Assembly (NCBI GenBank): GCA_964450495.1
Contig: CAYVFU010000003.1
Location: 39,659-103,658 of the forward strand
Length of the DNA: 64,000 nt
Source of the DNA: CALFUK01 sp964450495
GTDB lineage: Bacteria; Bacteroidota; Bacteroidia; Chitinophagales; Saprospiraceae
Reading direction: 5' to 3'
Part shown: positions 16,414 to 26,100 of the stretch, piece by piece
Layout: every line of letters starts with the position of its first letter
Numbering within the stretch: the first letter of the stretch is position 1
Made by a program: the position numbers and the translations under genes
The notes under the pieces: generated by a model
Database searches by the model: none
What the model saw: only the letters and a program-made list of their open reading frames with translations
What the model was told of the DNA's origin: nothing

Positions 16414-17151
16414 TTATAGACTACAGCCGGTGTAATTAGAATACAGTTTGATGTTTATCCGTCCATTTTTTTGCTTCTTGATATTGACTGGATTGTCAAG
16501 AAGTAATTTTATCTGTGTCAGCTCACCCGAAACATCTTCTATAAATACAGATGAATCTTGTACATACTTTCTGTTGATTTCATTTGGCATCATACTCAAT
16601 AATAAGTTGTAGACATCAGTAATTCGAACATCACTTAAAGTGGCGTTCACCATGTAAAAGGTAGCTTCATCTTTTTCAATTAACTCCTGATCGTTTTCAA
16701 AATGATGGATGACTTTTGTAAAATCATTTTCTCTTACGATTGTATCTGAAGCCAACACTTCTGTAAAGCGATAGTCCATCCAGCTTTGAAAAGCATAAGT
16801 AAAATCAAGGTCACTGTCCACCATTTCAAAATCCAATAGAGGTACTGGAAGATGTGACAGATAACCATCGAAAACAAACCCTTCTATCCCTTCAAAATAT
16901 ACTTTTATCCATTGGCCCTTCACCCAGTCAATTCGCTCTGTTTTAACTTCATATGAATCTTCCAAAATGATGTTTACTGATTCGCCAAAAGGAATGATCT
17001 CTAATACTCTACTTGTTCTGTTAGGTGCTTCTCGAAGCGTCAAACCAGAAGGCGCGGTTACGTATGCTGATTCTGCATTTGTAAAATGAGTTGCTTTTAT
17101 TGCCGTCAACGTGATCAGACACAATAGACTTAATACGATTATCTTTTTCAT
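16414..17151 (-). CDS. Exported SH3-domain protein
   Basis: The 245-residue protein has a signal peptide (MKKIIVLSLLCLITLTAIKA) followed by a bacterial SH3 fold (about residues 25-100, with APSGLTLREAPNRTSRVL and a GQWIKVYFEGIEGFVFDGYLS stretch). Such domains bind peptidoglycan or other envelope ligands. The remaining 140 residues match nothing I recognise. It is a single gene, convergent with the kinase. Confidence 0.75.
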   Translation of the reverse strand: MKKIIVLSLLCLITLTAIKATHFTNAESAYVTAPSGLTLREAPNRTSRVLEIIPFGESVNIILEDSYEVKTERIDWVKGQWIKVYFEGIEGFVFDGYLSHLPVPLLDFEMVDSDLDFTYAFQSWMDYRFTEVLASDTIVRENDFTKVIHHFENDQELIEKDEATFYMVNATLSDVRITDVYNLLLSMMPNEINRKYVQDSSVFIEDVSGELTQIKLLLDNPVNIKKQKNGRINIKLYSNYTGCSL

Positions 17152-17355
17152 CTTTTATTGTTTTTAGTGATTGAATTATAAAGACAATTCAAAGATGCGT
17201 GTGAATCCAGGTTGAAATCTCAGTGATTGAGTATTCGGGGATGGTGGGTGAGAATTCGTATAGAATTGTTGAACTAACCTACAGCAAGCTGTTAAATTAT
17301 TTGTTCCGCGAATAAAGTCCAATCTATCGACAAAGCTATATTGTATTAAGCTATT

Positions 17356-17381
17356 AGAGCTTTTACCTTTTAGAAAGCTCT
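17356..17381. terminator. Hairpin in the intergenic region
   Basis: An 8-bp perfect stem, AGAGCTTT (17356-17363) with AAAGCTCT (17374-17381), lies just beyond the stronger terminator at 17402. Together they may act as tandem terminators for the IPTL-CTERM gene. The rest of 17152-17401 shows no gene. Confidence 0.4.
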
Positions 17382-17401
17382 TGAAAATATTATAACATAA
17401 A

Positions 17402-17434
17402 AAAAGAGCTCATACAGACCGCATGAGCTCTTTT
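17402..17434 (-). terminator. Terminator of the IPTL-CTERM gene
   Basis: A perfect 12-bp inverted repeat (17402-17413 with 17423-17434) with A-run and T-run flanks starts 24 bases after the stop. Confidence 0.85.
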
Positions 17435-17457
17435 GTAAATCTTTATTTGTTTGAATA

Positions 17458-18252
17458 TTATAAAGCTAACTCTCTTTGTTTGATTGTCACGATTCCAAAA
17501 ATGAGTAACATGATCGATAAGCAGATCAAACCCCATTCTCCCATTGTAGGAATGGCATCTACTACTGGTGGTTCTGGCGGACAAGCAGCAAAAGTGACGT
17601 TGTCGTACCACACTCCTGTAGGCGCAAAACCTGTTGCATAATTTAAAAATCCCCATTGGATTAGAAAACCGTCCCAGGCTGGATCTATGGTAACATCCAT
17701 TGATGATGTTGCAAATGAAGAGGTTGATGAAGGGTCAAGAAAATCAAAATAAACTTGTGCAAAAGTCACTGGATCTAAAACAGCAATCCATGCACCAAGC
17801 TCAGCTAAATTTGCATCGCCTGCAAGATCAGGTGTACCATTTGGGGACAACTGATGATCAAAGGCAAACTGGTAACACAGACCTACATCTTCTGTCGCTA
17901 AAAACGCTTCATTAAAAATACGGGCATCGATCCAAAGACCATTTCCATGATCCCCATTGTTGTAATCGCTAAAGGTATTTAATACGGTATTGCCTGCATC
18001 GGATTCTGTTGTGGTAAAAGAGCCATTCCCATTAGCCGCAGGAAATGAAAAATAATTGTACGCAAAACTAGCGCGGTCGGGATCGTTCCAGACATTCGCA
18101 CCAACCAGCCATCCACCTCCTAATAATCCGCCATCTGGAGGAAAGACATAGGAATCAAAATCGTCGGAAAAGTTAATGGATTGTGCGGAGCTTGTCATTG
18201 AATAAGCACAACATAATGCCATGCTTAAAATAAGGTATCTCAGGTTTTTCAT
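17458..18252 (-). CDS. Secreted protein with IPTL-CTERM sorting signal
   Basis: The start is taken at ATG 18252, which gives a clean signal peptide (MKNLRYLILSMALCCAYSMT). The body of about 200 residues is Gly/Asn/Asp rich and looks like an exported beta-sandwich. The end, IPTMGEWGLICLSIMLLIFG followed by a basic tail, is the IPTL-CTERM signal (motif, membrane helix, Arg/Lys). Such proteins are handled by an exosortase-like enzyme at the membrane; none is in this window. It is transcribed with or after the GH16 gene, 131 bases upstream. Confidence 0.82.
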   Translation of the reverse strand: MKNLRYLILSMALCCAYSMTSSAQSINFSDDFDSYVFPPDGGLLGGGWLVGANVWNDPDRASFAYNYFSFPAANGNGSFTTTESDAGNTVLNTFSDYNNGDHGNGLWIDARIFNEAFLATEDVGLCYQFAFDHQLSPNGTPDLAGDANLAELGAWIAVLDPVTFAQVYFDFLDPSSTSSFATSSMDVTIDPAWDGFLIQWGFLNYATGFAPTGVWYDNVTFAACPPEPPVVDAIPTMGEWGLICLSIMLLIFGIVTIKQRELAL

Positions 18253-18383
18253 TGTGTTTGAATTGTGATGTGTGAATATATTGCTTTTAGTTTTATGAAA
18301 AAACTTAATCAATTAACAATAGTTAATATCTGTTTTATATCAGTCATTTGACATGAAATGCATCATTATACTTCTTCTTTACA

Positions 18384-21300
18384 TCAATTACTACATCCCT
18401 CAATATAAGCATGAAATTGAGCACCTGACAGCACCTCGAAAGTAGGTAAGAGGAGTACACTTTTACCAGAATCGTAATCAACATCTGCAGAAAAGGATGC
18501 TATCGTTTGTCTTGATTCAATTTCTCCATCTGTTTCGTAGTGAACAGTTCCACTTTCTGTACCTGTTAATCCTCCATTACTTCCAAACGCATAATCTTGA
18601 GGTGCATCAGTAACAATAGTCGTCACTGTTTGTGTACAACCAAACAAATTTTCTGCAATAACACCTACCACACTACCTAAAGCTAATGTCGAACCTGTGT
18701 ATGTCGCAGACGACCCAGTTTGGACCTGTTCATTTGCATCCATATTACCATTTAGATTAGCATCAATAAAGAAAGTATAGGTATCCATACCACCTGGAGA
18801 GGCAGTGGCAAACCCAGTCGCATTGCCACAAATTTTACTTTCTAAAATTACAGGCGACGCTAAACAATGTTTCTCAAAGTCATCAAAATAATAGACATCA
18901 TTCGTAAAACTATTGGGACTGAATAAAAGCAGAATCTGATCTACATTTGCCTCTAAAACAGCTGCATCAGGTCTATCAAAATAGTCAAATACAAGTGTTT
19001 CCCATTCATTTTGTTTTGTCGTCTCTATTTGATAACGGCTATGTCTTCCAGTGGGATAATTAGATGGTGTAGCCGTGTTACTGTTTTCTAATTGTAAGAT
19101 AATGTTTGTTCCAATTGGTGCACTCGTATATATATTCATTTGGAACTTTGTATCTCCTGGCACAAAACCACTTATATCAAATGGATTGTCAATGGAGTAA
19201 GTCATATTGTCAAATAAATCATCATCAGATCGTGTATATCTTCCTACCAATGCAGAATTATTGACTCCATTTGGCATTGGGTTATTTATATTTTCCTGCA
19301 TTACCCCTACTGAACCATCGTAAGAAATGACTGCTGCATCATCAAAGTTCTCAAGTACACAAGCTAGTAAATCAACGACCTCTGGCTCAACAACAACATC
19401 TAAAGAAAGTGTCTGCGTACTGCAGCCATTTACGACAACATTGATTATGCCACTACTGGATGTATCTCCCCAATCAATAGAGATAGAATTAGTACCTTGA
19501 CCAGATACGATAGTTGCTCCAGCTGGCACACTCCAATTGTATGTGGCTCCAGCGCCAGCATTACCAACGGTGTACACCACAGCACTCGCCATGTGTCCAA
19601 CTTGCTGTGCGCCTTGGACATATGCAAATTCGCCTTCATAGACTCTAACATAATCCACTTCCATCGTCTGCGGAAATGTTGTACTTGCATCAGGATCTCC
19701 AGGATAATTACCGCCGACTGCCATATTTAATAACATATGAAATTCATGATCAAATGGCCAATTGCTAGGAGATACATCTGACACTGTTTTTGTAGAATAT
19801 AAAATATCATCCAAATACCAACGGATCTCTTCCTCGTCCCATTCAATTGCATATTCGTGGAAACCATCATTAAAATCACCGCTGTTCAATCGATATTGTG
19901 CAGTAGTTGATTGATTATTAGGCCACGGTGGTCCATAGTGAATTGTCGCATGTACTAGATCAGTTTCTTGACCGAGCAATTCAACGATATCTATTTCTCC
20001 ACTTTGAGGCCAAAACCCATATGGTTCATCCGTAGATAGCATCCAAAAGGCAGGCCAGATTCCTTGCCCAAAAGGCATCTTAATGGAAGCTTCAAATCTG
20101 CCATAAGCAAAGTCACCTTTGTTGATAGTTCTCAGTCTGGCTGAGGTATAGTCCCTTCCCCCAAATGTTTCTTCTTTTGCAATAATTTTTAGTGTCCCAC
20201 CAGAAACCACTGCATTCTCTTCTCTATAGTATTGGAGTTCATTATTACCCCATCCACATAAGCTAGGACATCCATCCCCGATCTGAGGTGTCCATTTTGC
20301 CATATCCAAACTGTTCCCACTAAAATTGTCTTCCCAGACGAGGACCGGACATGCCGGCACGTCATTGCAATCTCCTGTAAAATATAGATTGTCTATAAAA
20401 TAAATGGAGTCATCACCATCATCAAATCTTAGATGAATGACATTTGACAATGACACCACATTTGAAAAAGCACTCAAAGGAATTGTGATTCTATTCCATT
20501 GTTGTGGGTTCAAATTAATGATATATCCATCCTCAACATTCCCTGGATTAACCAAAAAAAGACTGAGTTGTGTTCCCCCTGGGCACCAGATGTCGACATG
20601 CATTTCTGAGTAAGCGCTTATATTCAAAGGGTTTTGAAATTGTACTCTTTGATAATCAAAATTTTCATATTGAAGGACATTATTTCCAGCAATACTTTGC
20701 ATGGACACTATTGTAGATTGTCCCACATTTAGATTAAAAACAGTACCTGGTAATTCCGTGAAGGTATCACTATAAATTCCTAAAAGATTATCACACGGTG
20801 GAGGAATAGGGGCTGCTGTATCAGGGACCAATGGAGCTTGACAGACAATTGTTTGGGTATTCCCAACTTGATTAATATCGTCAAAATAATATTGTGCTCC
20901 ATCTCCACTTGTACCAAAATCAAAAAAGATGACCACTTTCCTTAATGACTTTGAACTAGCATTTGTTGTAGAAAAATCAAAGCTTAGTTCCTCCCAGGTA
21001 TTTGCACTAGTAACAGGTACAGATATCTCATTGAAAATTCCTGTATTACTGTTGTTTTCCAATTTAAGAAGGACATTGATGCCCGCTACAGGCGAATATA
21101 CTTTCATTTTGAACACCTCACCTTGACTAAAATCTATGTCATCTTCTAAAGTCAAAAAACCTCCTGCCCACGGCTGTGATCCAACTGTCTTTGTGGACCG
21201 AACAACTGTTGCGGAGCTATTAATCCCTGTACTGGAAGGATTAGCTGTTACTTCACAAACTGTTCCTCCAAAACCTGTACAAACATAATCGGTAAACTGA

Positions 21301-21398
21301 CATTCAAAATCAACATCAAAATCAACTACATTAACAGATTGACTAATCATATGAGATGTTACCGCACAAAGCAACAAGACGATGAAGTGACTTTTCAT
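18384..21398 (-). CDS. GH16-family glucanase, multi-domain
   Basis: The 1004-residue secreted protein starts with a signal peptide. Order: two carbohydrate-binding-like beta-sandwiches (about 20-345), the GH16 catalytic domain (about 350-595), a PKD-like repeat (about 600-675), another sandwich (about 680-850), and a C-terminal surface module ending HAYIEGC. The GH16 signature GEIDIVELLG gives nucleophile Glu468, Asp470 and acid/base Glu473, typical of laminarinases that cleave beta-1,3-glucan. It should act extracellularly on algal or fungal glucans. The C-terminal module is shared with the gene fragment at 31363. Confidence 0.9.
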   Translation of the reverse strand: MKSHFIVLLLCAVTSHMISQSVNVVDFDVDFECQFTDYVCTGFGGTVCEVTANPSSTGINSSATVVRSTKTVGSQPWAGGFLTLEDDIDFSQGEVFKMKVYSPVAGINVLLKLENNSNTGIFNEISVPVTSANTWEELSFDFSTTNASSKSLRKVVIFFDFGTSGDGAQYYFDDINQVGNTQTIVCQAPLVPDTAAPIPPPCDNLLGIYSDTFTELPGTVFNLNVGQSTIVSMQSIAGNNVLQYENFDYQRVQFQNPLNISAYSEMHVDIWCPGGTQLSLFLVNPGNVEDGYIINLNPQQWNRITIPLSAFSNVVSLSNVIHLRFDDGDDSIYFIDNLYFTGDCNDVPACPVLVWEDNFSGNSLDMAKWTPQIGDGCPSLCGWGNNELQYYREENAVVSGGTLKIIAKEETFGGRDYTSARLRTINKGDFAYGRFEASIKMPFGQGIWPAFWMLSTDEPYGFWPQSGEIDIVELLGQETDLVHATIHYGPPWPNNQSTTAQYRLNSGDFNDGFHEYAIEWDEEEIRWYLDDILYSTKTVSDVSPSNWPFDHEFHMLLNMAVGGNYPGDPDASTTFPQTMEVDYVRVYEGEFAYVQGAQQVGHMASAVVYTVGNAGAGATYNWSVPAGATIVSGQGTNSISIDWGDTSSSGIINVVVNGCSTQTLSLDVVVEPEVVDLLACVLENFDDAAVISYDGSVGVMQENINNPMPNGVNNSALVGRYTRSDDDLFDNMTYSIDNPFDISGFVPGDTKFQMNIYTSAPIGTNIILQLENSNTATPSNYPTGRHSRYQIETTKQNEWETLVFDYFDRPDAAVLEANVDQILLLFSPNSFTNDVYYFDDFEKHCLASPVILESKICGNATGFATASPGGMDTYTFFIDANLNGNMDANEQVQTGSSATYTGSTLALGSVVGVIAENLFGCTQTVTTIVTDAPQDYAFGSNGGLTGTESGTVHYETDGEIESRQTIASFSADVDYDSGKSVLLLPTFEVLSGAQFHAYIEGCSN

Positions 21399-21620
21399 TG
21401 TTATAAGTTTAAAAGGGTATTGGATTCAGAGATAATTGGGTTAGCTAGTAGATTAACGAAATTAAAAAAATATGCGGGTTTTGCAACTAGGACATTGGTT
21501 TTTAACTCTGTCGGGTTTATGTATAAAGTCTAAGCTTATCGCAGGCATGAATACATTATCTTACAATTTAATCGAACATATATATAACTACACACCCCTA
21601 CCGAAATTTAGGCAACAAAA
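21399..21620. other. Intergenic region upstream of the GH16 gene
   Basis: About 220 bases, AT-rich, with no convincing gene. A 64-residue frame on the plus strand at 21339-21533 overlaps the GH16 start and has no family likeness. The GH16 promoter should lie here, but I do not see a clear -7 element. Confidence 0.4.
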
Positions 21621-21649
21621 AAGAGCTTAAGTAAAACACTTAAACTCTT
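21615..21649 (-). terminator. Terminator of the CDGSH gene
   Basis: A 12-bp stem with one mismatch (21621-21632 with 21638-21649) is followed on the minus strand by a T-run. It lies 53 bases after the stop. Confidence 0.7.
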
Positions 21650-21701
21650 CTTTAGATTTTAGGTCGAAAATTAGAGCGACCTGTGGTTAGGTCTACTTTG
21701 A

Positions 21702-21944
21702 CTATAACGCCTTATGACTTCCATCACAATAAGGCGGATTTTTTGTTTGCTTGCATGTACATAACCAAACGTCTTTAGATTCCTCCTCGGCTACTTTAAG
21801 GTTTGTCATGCCAGAATCTCTGTGTGCACCGTTACAGAATGGTTGCTTATCGGATAAGCCACAAGTGCACCATGCGTATGTTTTCCCAGCTTCTGCTTCA
21901 TGCTTAATTGGTGCCGTTCCTGCTATTTTTGGTAAATCTTCCAT
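21702..21944 (-). CDS. CDGSH iron-sulfur protein (two clusters)
   Basis: The 80-residue protein contains two CDGSH motifs: CTCGLSDKQPFCNGAH and CTCKQTKNPPYCDGSH. Each C-x-C, then Cys, then His set holds a 2Fe-2S cluster with three Cys and one His. It resembles bacterial MitoNEET-like proteins with a redox or cluster-transfer role. There is no membrane anchor. It is 62 bases downstream of menA on the same strand and may be co-transcribed. Confidence 0.93.
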   Translation of the reverse strand: MEDLPKIAGTAPIKHEAEAGKTYAWCTCGLSDKQPFCNGAHRDSGMTNLKVAEEESKDVWLCTCKQTKNPPYCDGSHKAL

Positions 21945-22006
21945 GTGTTGTATTAGTTTTATAATAATGTAACTACAAGTTAGAAACCAAAGTTCTTAGA
22001 ACGATT

Positions 22007-22906
22007 CTAAATATGAGAAATGATGTGTCCAATACCAAAGGTGACGACAAACAATAAGGTGGTTAAGACCAATTGCTTCAGATAAGGATCTAATTTCATT
22101 GCCTCTGTTTTGGTTGCTACGGATTTTCCATTGATTAGTAAAAGTGGCAAAACCGCAAGAAATATATATTGAATTGATGATTTGAAATTAAGGACTACGA
22201 ATAAAATTGTCAAGCCTAATCCTCCTAACAACAATATCCAATGATAGAATACTGCTTTAGGCCTTCCTATACGAACTGGGATAGATCGTTTGCCTGCAGC
22301 TTGATCTGAAACTATATCTCGAATATTGTTGATGTTTAATACACCGACCATAAATAGACCTAATGTGGTTGCAGGTAAAATATAGCTTATGTTACTGAAA
22401 TTATTTGTTTGCAAATAGTAGGCACCCAATACACCAACCCAACCAAAAAATGTTAAAACAGACAAGTCTCCTAAACCAGCATAACCATATGGATTCTTTC
22501 CTGCAGTATATTTGATAGCTGCTACTATACAGATCAAACCCAACGTAAAGAACAATAAGACTCTAACAATCGGCAGACCTGATATAATCAATAAAATAAC
22601 GCCAGAGATAAGTGTCAATATGCCTAAAATAATTATTGCCCGCTTCATAAGGTTTCTAGAAATTGCTGCTGTTTGCGTTTGTCGAGACGGACCTTCTCTT
22701 AAATCATTATCAGCACCATTTTCTGAATCGCCATAATCATTGGCAACATTGGACAAGATTTGCAGTAAAACAGTTGTCAACAAAGTCATACCTGCTATCA
22801 ACCATGAATGTCTACCTTCACTGTAAGCAAGGATAGTAGCCATCGAGACAGAGGCAATACCAAGTGGTAATGTTCGCAATCTGAAAGCTTTTATCCACGG
22901 ATTCAT
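22007..22906 (-). CDS. menA: 1,4-dihydroxy-2-naphthoate polyprenyltransferase
   Basis: The 299-residue membrane protein of the UbiA fold has the prenyl-diphosphate site NDYGDSENGAD (about residues 56-66) and the second Asp-rich loop NNIRDIVSDQAAGKR near 198-212. It attaches the polyprenyl chain to dihydroxynaphthoate, making demethylmenaquinone. Nine hydrophobic helices are visible. It is divergent from menC, so the 78-base interval carries both promoters. Confidence 0.93.
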   Translation of the reverse strand: MNPWIKAFRLRTLPLGIASVSMATILAYSEGRHSWLIAGMTLLTTVLLQILSNVANDYGDSENGADNDLREGPSRQTQTAAISRNLMKRAIIILGILTLISGVILLIISGLPIVRVLLFFTLGLICIVAAIKYTAGKNPYGYAGLGDLSVLTFFGWVGVLGAYYLQTNNFSNISYILPATTLGLFMVGVLNINNIRDIVSDQAAGKRSIPVRIGRPKAVFYHWILLLGGLGLTILFVVLNFKSSIQYIFLAVLPLLLINGKSVATKTEAMKLDPYLKQLVLTTLLFVVTFGIGHIISHI

Positions 22907-22984
22907 ACAGAAAATTTAGCTACTTATAGATTAACAACAATATCAAAAGTAGCTTGTTTCTAATAATATCACTTTATTGTAATT

Positions 22985-24016
22985 ATTAAAGCTTCATATT
23001 ATCCATATAAACTTCAATTCAAACGTCCTTCGGGCACCTCAAGGGGAGTCCTGAAAACTAAAAACAGTTGGATTATTCGATTGGAACAAGCTGGACATGT
23101 AGGTTATGGTGAGTGTTCGCTTATCGATGGCTTAAGTCCTGACAATGTGGATGAACTTACCCGAACTCTTGATAATTTAATTAGAGATCCACAACAGATG
23201 CTACCGCACATTCGAAAGATGGACCACCTTCCTTCTTTTCAATTTGGTTTTGAGACGGCGTTTTTTGATTCGCTACAGAAAAATGGTGGTATATTATTCC
23301 CATCGGCTTTTACGTCTGGAGAAAAAGGCATTCAAATTAATGGTCTGATATGGATGGGTACCAAAGAGTATATGCTTGAGCAAATCAAAGAAAAACTTGA
23401 CCTGGGTTTTTCTTGTCTTAAGTTAAAAATTGGTGCCATTAATTTTGAGGATGAATTAGCAGTACTTTCGTACATACGCACACATTTTGATGCCAATCAA
23501 TTAGAATTAAGGGTAGATGCTAATGGAGCTTTTAATCCAGATGATGCTAGCGAAAAATTGAAACGTTTATCAGAACATCAGCTGCATTCAATCGAGCAGC
23601 CAATCAAGCAAGGCCAATGGAATGAGATGGCTCATTTGTGTCAAACAACACCTATCTCAATTGCATTGGATGAAGAATTAATAGGAATAACAAGTATCGA
23701 ACAAAAGACAGCAATGTTAGAAACGATAAAACCACAATACATAATTATAAAACCTAGTCTTGTCGGTGGTTTAGAAAAGTCTGATGAGTGGATTTCGTTA
23801 GCTGAAAAACTAAATATTGGCTGGTGGGCAACTTCTGCTTTGGAATCAAATATTGGTTTGAATGCTATCGCACAATGGACAGCAACAAAAAACCTCGACC
23901 TACCACAAGGCTTAGGAACGGGGCAATTATTTACCAATAATATTGCCAGTCCATTGTATTTAAAAGGTGAACATTTATATTATTCTCCAGAAGCAAATTG
24001 GATATACCAAAAGTAA
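22985..24016 (+). CDS. menC: o-succinylbenzoate synthase (non-ATG start)
   Basis: The 343-residue enolase-superfamily enzyme dehydrates SHCHC to o-succinylbenzoate in menaquinone synthesis. Catalytic motifs are present: KLKIG (Lys pair), RVDANGA, SIEQP, ALDEE and IIIKPSLVGG. The conserved N-terminus, KASYYPYKLQFKRPSGTSRG, is in frame from 22988, but no ATG, GTG or TTG lies between the upstream stop (22964) and TTG 23081, which would delete it. I place the start at ATT 22985; ATT 22982 or 22976 are alternatives. The stop overlaps the menE ATG. Confidence 0.85.
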   Translation: MKASYYPYKLQFKRPSGTSRGVLKTKNSWIIRLEQAGHVGYGECSLIDGLSPDNVDELTRTLDNLIRDPQQMLPHIRKMDHLPSFQFGFETAFFDSLQKNGGILFPSAFTSGEKGIQINGLIWMGTKEYMLEQIKEKLDLGFSCLKLKIGAINFEDELAVLSYIRTHFDANQLELRVDANGAFNPDDASEKLKRLSEHQLHSIEQPIKQGQWNEMAHLCQTTPISIALDEELIGITSIEQKTAMLETIKPQYIIIKPSLVGGLEKSDEWISLAEKLNIGWWATSALESNIGLNAIAQWTATKNLDLPQGLGTGQLFTNNIASPLYLKGEHLYYSPEANWIYQK

Positions 24017-25062
24017 TGAATCTCTTTTTCCCGAATAGAGTATATCACCACAAAGAATTGCTGCCAGTAGCACATCAATTACTTGATCAACCCAAAGAAT
24101 GGCTACAAGAATTTGCCCAGGTAATTATTGACTGGCATGACGATCGAGACTTCATGACTGCACAGACTTCAGGTTCAACTGGTGTACCTAAAACGATAAA
24201 ATTATCAAAGGAGTCAATGACCAAAAGTGCCTTAAAAACGGGACACTATTTTGACTTACCTAAAGGCACACATGCATTAGCTGCACTACCCTATTCTTTC
24301 ATAGCAGGGAAAATGATGGTTGTGCGATCACTTGTCTTAAATTGGAATTATACCATTGTCCCACCTCAGTCAAACCCTTTGGCTTACTTAGAAGATGAGA
24401 TAGATTTTGCAGCTATGACACCACATCAATTATCCACAGTCATAAGAGAATCGAGATGGAAATTGGGCCTTGTCAAAAAAATTCTATTGGGAGGAGCGCC
24501 AGTTGGTAAAGAGTTGATGCAGCAAATTCAATCCATTGAATCAGAAGTATATTTGGGTTATGGCATGACGGAAACAATCACACATATTGCTGTGAAGAGA
24601 CTAAATGGAATTGACTTGTCAGAAAAATTTACCGCCTTGAGCGGAGTACAATTCTCAACATCAAAAGAAGGCACATTACATATTAAAGCGGACCATCTTG
24701 AGAAGGAGATATATACGACTGATGTTGTAGAACTGATCAATGATAGAGAATTTAACTGGCTGGGCAGAGCAGATAATGTGATCAATAGTGGAGGCATCAA
24801 AATACATCCTGAACAAGTTGAAGCTAAAATTAGTAGTGTACTGGATCAGCCGTTTTTTATTACATCAAGAGAGAGTGAATTATATGGCCAAGAGGTCATC
24901 CTCCTCGTCGAAGGTAACGCAATAGACACATTAGAATTAATGGATCGACTATCCAGACAACTATCAAAAAAACAACTACCAAAAGACATAATCTTTGTTC
25001 CAAGATTTGAATATACAGACACAGGAAAAGTGAAGCGAAAAGAGACATTTAATAAACTTTGA
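24016..25062 (+). CDS. menE: o-succinylbenzoate-CoA ligase
   Basis: The 348-residue adenylate-forming enzyme has the nucleotide loop TSGSTGVPK, the GYGMTET motif, the GRADNVINSGG hinge and the terminal GKVKRKE lysine. It activates o-succinylbenzoate to the CoA thioester. The ATG at 24016 overlaps the menC stop (TAATG), which favours it over the TTG at 23998. At about 350 residues it is shorter than the 450-residue relatives, as in other Bacteroidota. Confidence 0.92.
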   Translation: MNLFFPNRVYHHKELLPVAHQLLDQPKEWLQEFAQVIIDWHDDRDFMTAQTSGSTGVPKTIKLSKESMTKSALKTGHYFDLPKGTHALAALPYSFIAGKMMVVRSLVLNWNYTIVPPQSNPLAYLEDEIDFAAMTPHQLSTVIRESRWKLGLVKKILLGGAPVGKELMQQIQSIESEVYLGYGMTETITHIAVKRLNGIDLSEKFTALSGVQFSTSKEGTLHIKADHLEKEIYTTDVVELINDREFNWLGRADNVINSGGIKIHPEQVEAKISSVLDQPFFITSRESELYGQEVILLVEGNAIDTLELMDRLSRQLSKKQLPKDIIFVPRFEYTDTGKVKRKETFNKL

Positions 25063-25086
25063 AGAAATAGAATTGTTATTATCATA

Positions 25087-26100
25087 ATGGAAAAAGTGTT
25101 TCTGACAAAAGAGGATATGTTTGTGGCATTTAGCCTTCCTGGAGAAAATGATATTCAGCTTTACTTACATGATGAAAAAGGTAAACATGAATTCGTAATC
25201 CATCCATTCATCAGAAAATCTGTTGATACTACTTTTATTAAATCCTCTTCTGTTTTATTCAATCCGAACATTCAATTTAAAAACGATACTTCTAATTCAA
25301 TAAAAGAAACTAAAAAGTCAGACTATACATCTCAAGCTTTTCAATTATTACAAAATATAGAGCACGGGCAATTTTCTAAAGCTATTCTGTCAAGAATTAA
25401 AACTGTAGACTTGTCTAATCCGGACTATGGTAGCATATTCAAATCATTAGTCAATACCTACCAAAAAGCCTTTTGCTATTTTTTTAATATTCCAGGCCAA
25501 GGCAGTTGGATGGGCGCCTCTCCAGAAGTATTATTGAAAAGTAATGTCGATGGTTTCGAAACTGTAGCTCTTGCAGGCACATTAGCAAATCCAGAATTTG
25601 GAGACCCAGCATGGACAACAAAAGAAAAAGAAGAACAGCAGATTATCGTAGACTATGTCAAAGAAAAATTGGATGCAAGAAACATTGACTACACATTAAA
25701 AGGTCCGAGAAATTCTGTTGCGGGAAAAGTTGTGCACTTGAAAAGTGTGTTTGCCTCCAACCAAGTTATAGACCCAGTTGATGTTGCATTGGCATTGCAT
25801 CCTGGGCCTGCTATATCAGGCTTTCCTGTAGATAAGGCTTTGGATTTTATCAGTCGAACAGAGTTGCACAAACGAGATTACTATTGCGGCTTTTTAGGTC
25901 CAGTCAGTGATAGCCACACAACACTATTTATCAATCTTCGTTGCATGCAATTATTTGAAAAATCTGTTTCAATCTATGTCGGAGGTGGCCTCACAAAAGA
26001 TTCCATCGTTGAATCTGAATGGGAAGAAACAGAATTGAAAAGCCAAACATTACTTTCAGTTTTAGAAGATTCCTACCTTGCAGTAAATGGTATCAAATAA
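25087..26100 (+). CDS. menF: Isochorismate synthase
   Basis: The 337-residue chorismate-binding enzyme starts menaquinone synthesis by converting chorismate to isochorismate. Visible motifs include SKAILSRIK, FETVALAGTLANPEFGDPAW, a LHPGPAISGFP and YVGGGLTKDSIVESEWEETE (Mg/chorismate site). It begins 24 bases after menE and its end overlaps menD by 14 bases. Confidence 0.92.
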   Translation: MEKVFLTKEDMFVAFSLPGENDIQLYLHDEKGKHEFVIHPFIRKSVDTTFIKSSSVLFNPNIQFKNDTSNSIKETKKSDYTSQAFQLLQNIEHGQFSKAILSRIKTVDLSNPDYGSIFKSLVNTYQKAFCYFFNIPGQGSWMGASPEVLLKSNVDGFETVALAGTLANPEFGDPAWTTKEKEEQQIIVDYVKEKLDARNIDYTLKGPRNSVAGKVVHLKSVFASNQVIDPVDVALALHPGPAISGFPVDKALDFISRTELHKRDYYCGFLGPVSDSHTTLFINLRCMQLFEKSVSIYVGGGLTKDSIVESEWEETELKSQTLLSVLEDSYLAVNGIK

